Positions 8,023 to 11,641 of a stretch of 11,641 bases of DNA are shown in pieces. This DNA comes from Euperipatoides rowelli. Its lineage: Eukaryota; Onychophora; Udeonychophora; Euonychophora; Peripatopsidae. Position numbers and translations under genes: made by a program. The DNA is taken from the NCBI GenBank assembly GCA_003024985.2, contig PXIH01S0005632.1. One strand, given 5' to 3'. Below the pieces are notes generated by a model. It was not told where the DNA came from, did not search any database, and saw only the letters and a program-made list of their open reading frames with translations. Every line of letters starts with the position of its first letter. Within the stretch, counting starts at the first letter, position 1.

Positions 8023-8030
8023 GCATACAG

Positions 8031-9661
8031 ATATTTTAGCGGCATAATTATTTTCTATTGAAACCTACTGAATTTGCAAATGTTTATTTTAGTTAGTAAA
8101 CAGGATTTCTTCAGTTATATAATTGATAGTCTGTGCTTCAGAAAATTATGTCTAACTAGACATTTTTTCATGCCATTAACATAATATTTTTACATGTACA
8201 ATAACACTGCATAATATTTTATTTACAAGAAAATAATTATTGAGCTTTTTCAAAAACATAATTACTATTCTTTCACTTTAAAAAAAAAAAACAGGCAGAA
8301 CTTTATGGTTTTCATAAAAACAAAAAGCTAATAAGGCCTTTTCTCAAATAAAAATATACAGTATTCTATATTCTTTATTTATAGTAGAGTATTTAGTTAT
8401 TAAAAATCAGCATGAGCTTGTAGCAAAATAAAATATTATTTACCTTTCAAATGTATTCTTGTAGCGGGTGTATAGTTAGTAGCTATCTTATGCTTGATAA
8501 AATACATTATGGATGTTGTTACAATAACTGCTATATGAAACAAAATATTTTCATTTCATGTTATGACTTCTTAAACAATCTGCCCATTATGTCATGGCTG
8601 ATTAATGAAGATTAGAAAGTTACATACGGTATTACATTATTTTGATTTGCGATTATCTTATAAGTGGCTTCATGGAATATAAGTTACTTTTTTTTTGCTC
8701 ATTAGGCCTTGACAAAACTTGAACCAAATTTACAAAATATGTCACCTTCATATATTATCTGAAAATGTGTCTTTGTAAGTTTTGTCATTATATTTATCTT
8801 CAAGTTTTGTATTACACTGTCTTCAAATAGTTTAGGATTTCCATATTCTTATAATGGTTAGATTATTTAGTAAAAATTTGTCTGTGCTTTAGAATGCACC
8901 TGCATTATCTCCAGGGTTTTTCCTAACACTAACTTAATAGTCTATTTTAAGACCACCATATATTCATACCAGTAAATAATTGTATGAAATTATATCTTTT
9001 GAATGGTTTGATATGTGTCTCCTCTAGTACTTTAAGTAACACATAGCATAATTATAACCAATCACTTTATTAGTCCTGTGTTGCTACATAATAATAATAA
9101 TAAACCTATTTCTAAGAAAGTTATTTAATATGTATAGCAATAAACAATAGTCTAGAACACAACAAACACATNTCATTGCTATGGCTTTGCATAATGGACC
9201 ACCGTTCTACAATTGGATAAAAGGTATGTTATTTCAAAATTAAATCACTTGTTATGGCTATATTGTTCCTGTCTATGGGAATGATACACCATACTAACTC
9301 TTCCCCCCCAATAAAAGGTTAGGAAATATCTATAATAAATGCTTGAGGGTTGCCTATTCCTAATAGAATTTCACTGAAGTTCCAAAGATACTAGTGAATG
9401 GCCCCAAAGGTGTATGGGGATAAAAACTGAGACTATGGTGGTAGGCAATTTATATCTTGGCAGAAGGTTAGTCTAACCCAGTGGGGAATGATTGTGAAAC
9501 TGGTCAGCAAGTCTTTTCTAAACTTGCCATTGCTAAAATCTGTGAAATATTTTGATTTTTCCCATTTAGCATGAATAGCATCAGTAAAACCTCAGCGGAA
9601 GACTAGAGGTCTGAGCTTCATTTCAGAAAAAAAAAAAACAGATTCATTTCTCATCTTACAG
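8031..9661. other. Long non-coding stretch without recognised genes
   Basis: No gene is seen. A 12-base inverted pair, ACAAAACTTGAA at 8712-8723 and TTCAAGTTTTGT at 8799-8810, has a third related copy, AAGTTTTGTC, at 8777-8786 between the arms. A short (ATA)n tract lies at about 9087-9103 and an ambiguous base at 9172. The part at about 9250-9640 is less AT-rich than its surroundings and may be an old element, but I recognise neither ends nor coding. Confidence 0.45.
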
Positions 9662-9751
9662 ATAGTAAATAATATAAAATAAAATAATAAAATGTCACAT
9701 GTTACCATATAGTAAATAATATAAAATAAATAAAATGTCACATGTTACCAT
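9662..9751 (+). repeat. Two-copy tandem duplication of 47 and 43 bp
   Basis: The unit starts ATAGTAAATAATATAAAATA and ends ATGTCACATGTTACCAT. The first copy spans 9662-9708 and the second 9709-9751, directly adjacent. They differ only by four bases of length in the AATA-rich middle. Such near identity, in a window where other repeats are badly worn, points to a recent local duplication by slippage or unequal exchange. Confidence 0.9.
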
Positions 9752-11641
9752 TCTGGAGTGCAAATAAAGCAATTAATCGATTGCTAGACTTGATAAGATT
9801 CAGTCCAAGATTGCAATTCAAAAAATTCCTAATCACATCCAAATAACTGCATTGAAAAAAGATGTGATTGGCTGATTATAAAAGCAATATTGTCAGAAGT
9901 TTATCCATGGAAACCAGTTAACTGATATGCGAGGAATATGATGACTTCTTAAATCTACTTGGTGATAACATGGTAGTCAGTGATAGTTTGGAACACAGGA
10001 ATTTTGAAAAATATTTAAAGCCTAAACCAGGCTCTACCTAGCAGCAGTTTTAAAATGAGATAATTATTAAATGATGAATAGGAAATTAAAAAAAGATATT
10101 AAAGAAGCAATGTAGATGCTTAGTCAAGAAAACGTAGATGACTTTCCAAGACATGTGAAGCTGTTAAAATCTTTGTATTGTTGGAGCAAAGAATTAAGGA
10201 CTGGTCTAGTTAGAAGAACAGTTGCTGTTTACAATAGGCTTATATAAACAATTGGGTTGAAATGAGAATAGACATTCAAGGAAATATACCTCAGATAACA
10301 AACCATGAGGTATATTGGAATATATTTTAATGATATTAAAAAAATGTGTTTGTATAAAAAAAAAAATGGTGGTGATAGTTATGTTATTTTATTGCAGTAA
10401 AGCCCAGACTCTAACATTTATAAAATATGCAGAGGTAAAGGTACATTTATTATTGAAAGAATACATTTATATCAGTGAAGTGTATAGATGCAAAATAGAA
10501 ATTAAAAATGAAACTAATTAATAACAATGAATAGAAGATTTAAGAATAGCAAAAGTATTGATTGTATTCCACATTTAGTAAATCTGAATAAAATGGAGGT
10601 CATAATAACAGTTAAAGGGAGACTGTTTTATATAAAGTATGAAAAATTTGGCTACTGGATTAAAGATTGTAAGGTAATGTTTTGAAATTTTTTTAAACAA
10701 CAAAAAGTGGAACAATCCAAATATATCAAAATAATGGAGTTATTCGGAAATGAACATGGAAATTAATAAACTAAAAATGGAAGATTGAAAGCCACGAACA
10801 TTTAATGATTTTAATGATTTATATAATCTTATGATCTGGGAATTTGAAGTGTGAATTTCTTGAAATAAGAATAGTAAAAAATGTTAAATAAAACCATGTC
10901 AAAAATAAATAAGAAAAAGGCAATTCAAACAGTATACAAAATAATAATAATGTCAAATTAAAACCAGTTGAAGTTGATTTTTCAAATGAATTCAAGATAT
11001 GGATATTGGTAATATTACCATATAGAAAGAAATGGCAAAATATGTAATATTTATATAAAGACTGCTAAAAAACAGCTCAAACTGAAGATTTTATTAAAAA
11101 AAGCTAAAGAAAGTATCACCTGAAGCATATGAAAATAGAATATATCACTATTAATGTAACTAATAGTACTAACTTTAGATACATGTCTTTCTTGGTTGTA
11201 AAATTAAGTATTAAATGCTTGTATAGGAAAGGAAATTTAAGAATTTTATGTAAATATATTAGTGAGATATCAATATACTAAAGACAAAAACAATTATTGC
11301 TACAATGGAAATCAAATTAACAGAAAAATGTCTTAAGAATAAGTAAAACTGATACTGATGTACACATGCTTATTTGTCTAAAGGATAAGAAATTCAAGAT
11401 TTCCATGCAATTTGGTTTATTAGATTTAGTTGTTAATAAAAAGAAAAATAAGGAATAATAAGATATGGTAGTTTGCATGAAGCAGACTCAATAGTTTTTT
11501 TTTTCAGAAAATTTAAAACGAACACTCTCCATTGAATCTTGAGTAATTTTATTTATTGATCATTAAAGTAGTGTAGAAAAAAAATCATAGAATTTACGAT
11601 TCTTGAATTTGTATAACTTGGAAAAGTTTATCACCAAATTA
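9752..11641. other. Long non-coding, A-rich stretch to the window end
   Basis: The plus strand is rich in A and G over much of this part. Short open frames (for example 9922-10041, 10116-10229 and 10315-10521 plus) have no recognised motif and lie in different frames, as chance would give. A perfect 11-bp inverted pair with a 12-base loop lies at 10283-10316, and a 9-bp pair, AATCACATC and GATGTGATT, at 9831-9869. No element ends or RNA genes are recognised. Confidence 0.45.
10283..10316. repeat. Perfect 11-bp inverted repeat with 12-base loop
   Basis: AATATACCTCA at 10283-10293 and TGAGGTATATT at 10306-10316 are exact complements around a 12-base loop. It could fold as a small hairpin in RNA or be cruciform in DNA. 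The stem does not extend beyond 11 pairs, so it is short for a microRNA precursor. Confidence 0.7.

Noticed and set aside
9861-9895. ATTGGCTG followed by TATAAAA as a promoter
   Set aside because: CAAT-like and TATA-like motifs about 10 bases apart are common by chance here, and no gene or LTR follows.
9922-10041. Short plus-strand frame reading EEYDDFLNLLGD and YLKPKPG
   Set aside because: It looks protein-like for about 39 codons, but I recognise no family, and the neighbouring frames do not continue it. At this length chance is a sufficient explanation.
10315-10521. 68-codon open frame rich in Lys and Ile
   Set aside because: Composition follows the A-rich strand; no motif and no partner exon signals that I could support.

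Overview
This window is AT-rich metazoan DNA, by eye about 70% A+T, with no intact gene. Everything recognisable is a decayed transposable element or a simple repeat. The set of elements is a Ty3/gypsy LTR retrotransposon, a non-LTR retrotransposon tail, a tRNA-derived SINE-like head, two hAT-superfamily DNA elements, and a repeat resembling one common in insect genomes. Together these suggest a large, repeat-rich animal genome, most likely an arthropod and plausibly an insect. That assignment is an inference from repeat types; no host gene is present to confirm it.

Layout. Positions 1 to about 2024 hold the 3' part of a plus-strand Ty3/gypsy element: the end of RNase H, a complete but damaged integrase, a pol C-terminal tail, a polypurine tract and a probable 3' LTR. 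The 5' half lies outside the window. The pol reading is split over all three plus frames by small indels and also carries stops, so it is a pseudogene. At 2241-2450 is the C-terminus of a non-LTR retrotransposon reverse transcriptase protein with two internal stops. At 2793-2860 is a tRNA-Asn-like head of a probable SINE. At 4576-4700 is a worn fragment resembling an arthropod interspersed repeat. At 5213-5623 is a 411-bp hAT MITE with terminal inverted repeats and a near-perfect 8-bp target duplication. At 6567-6616 is an (ATT)n microsatellite. At 7503-8022 is a 520-bp internally deleted hAT element that still carries a piece of transposase of the ZBED5/GTF2IRD2-like type. At 9662-9751 is a two-copy tandem duplication.

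The remaining roughly 8.5 kb shows no codon-like open frame, RNA gene or element that I recognise; it reads as intergenic or intronic DNA, or as repeats too old to identify by eye. The elements share no pathway: they are independent insertions of different ages. I see no CRISPR array, operon or novel defence or metabolic system. The most informative items are the two hAT elements, because their ends, target duplications and (in one) transposase piece can be read directly, and the mosaic of frames in the gypsy pol remnant.
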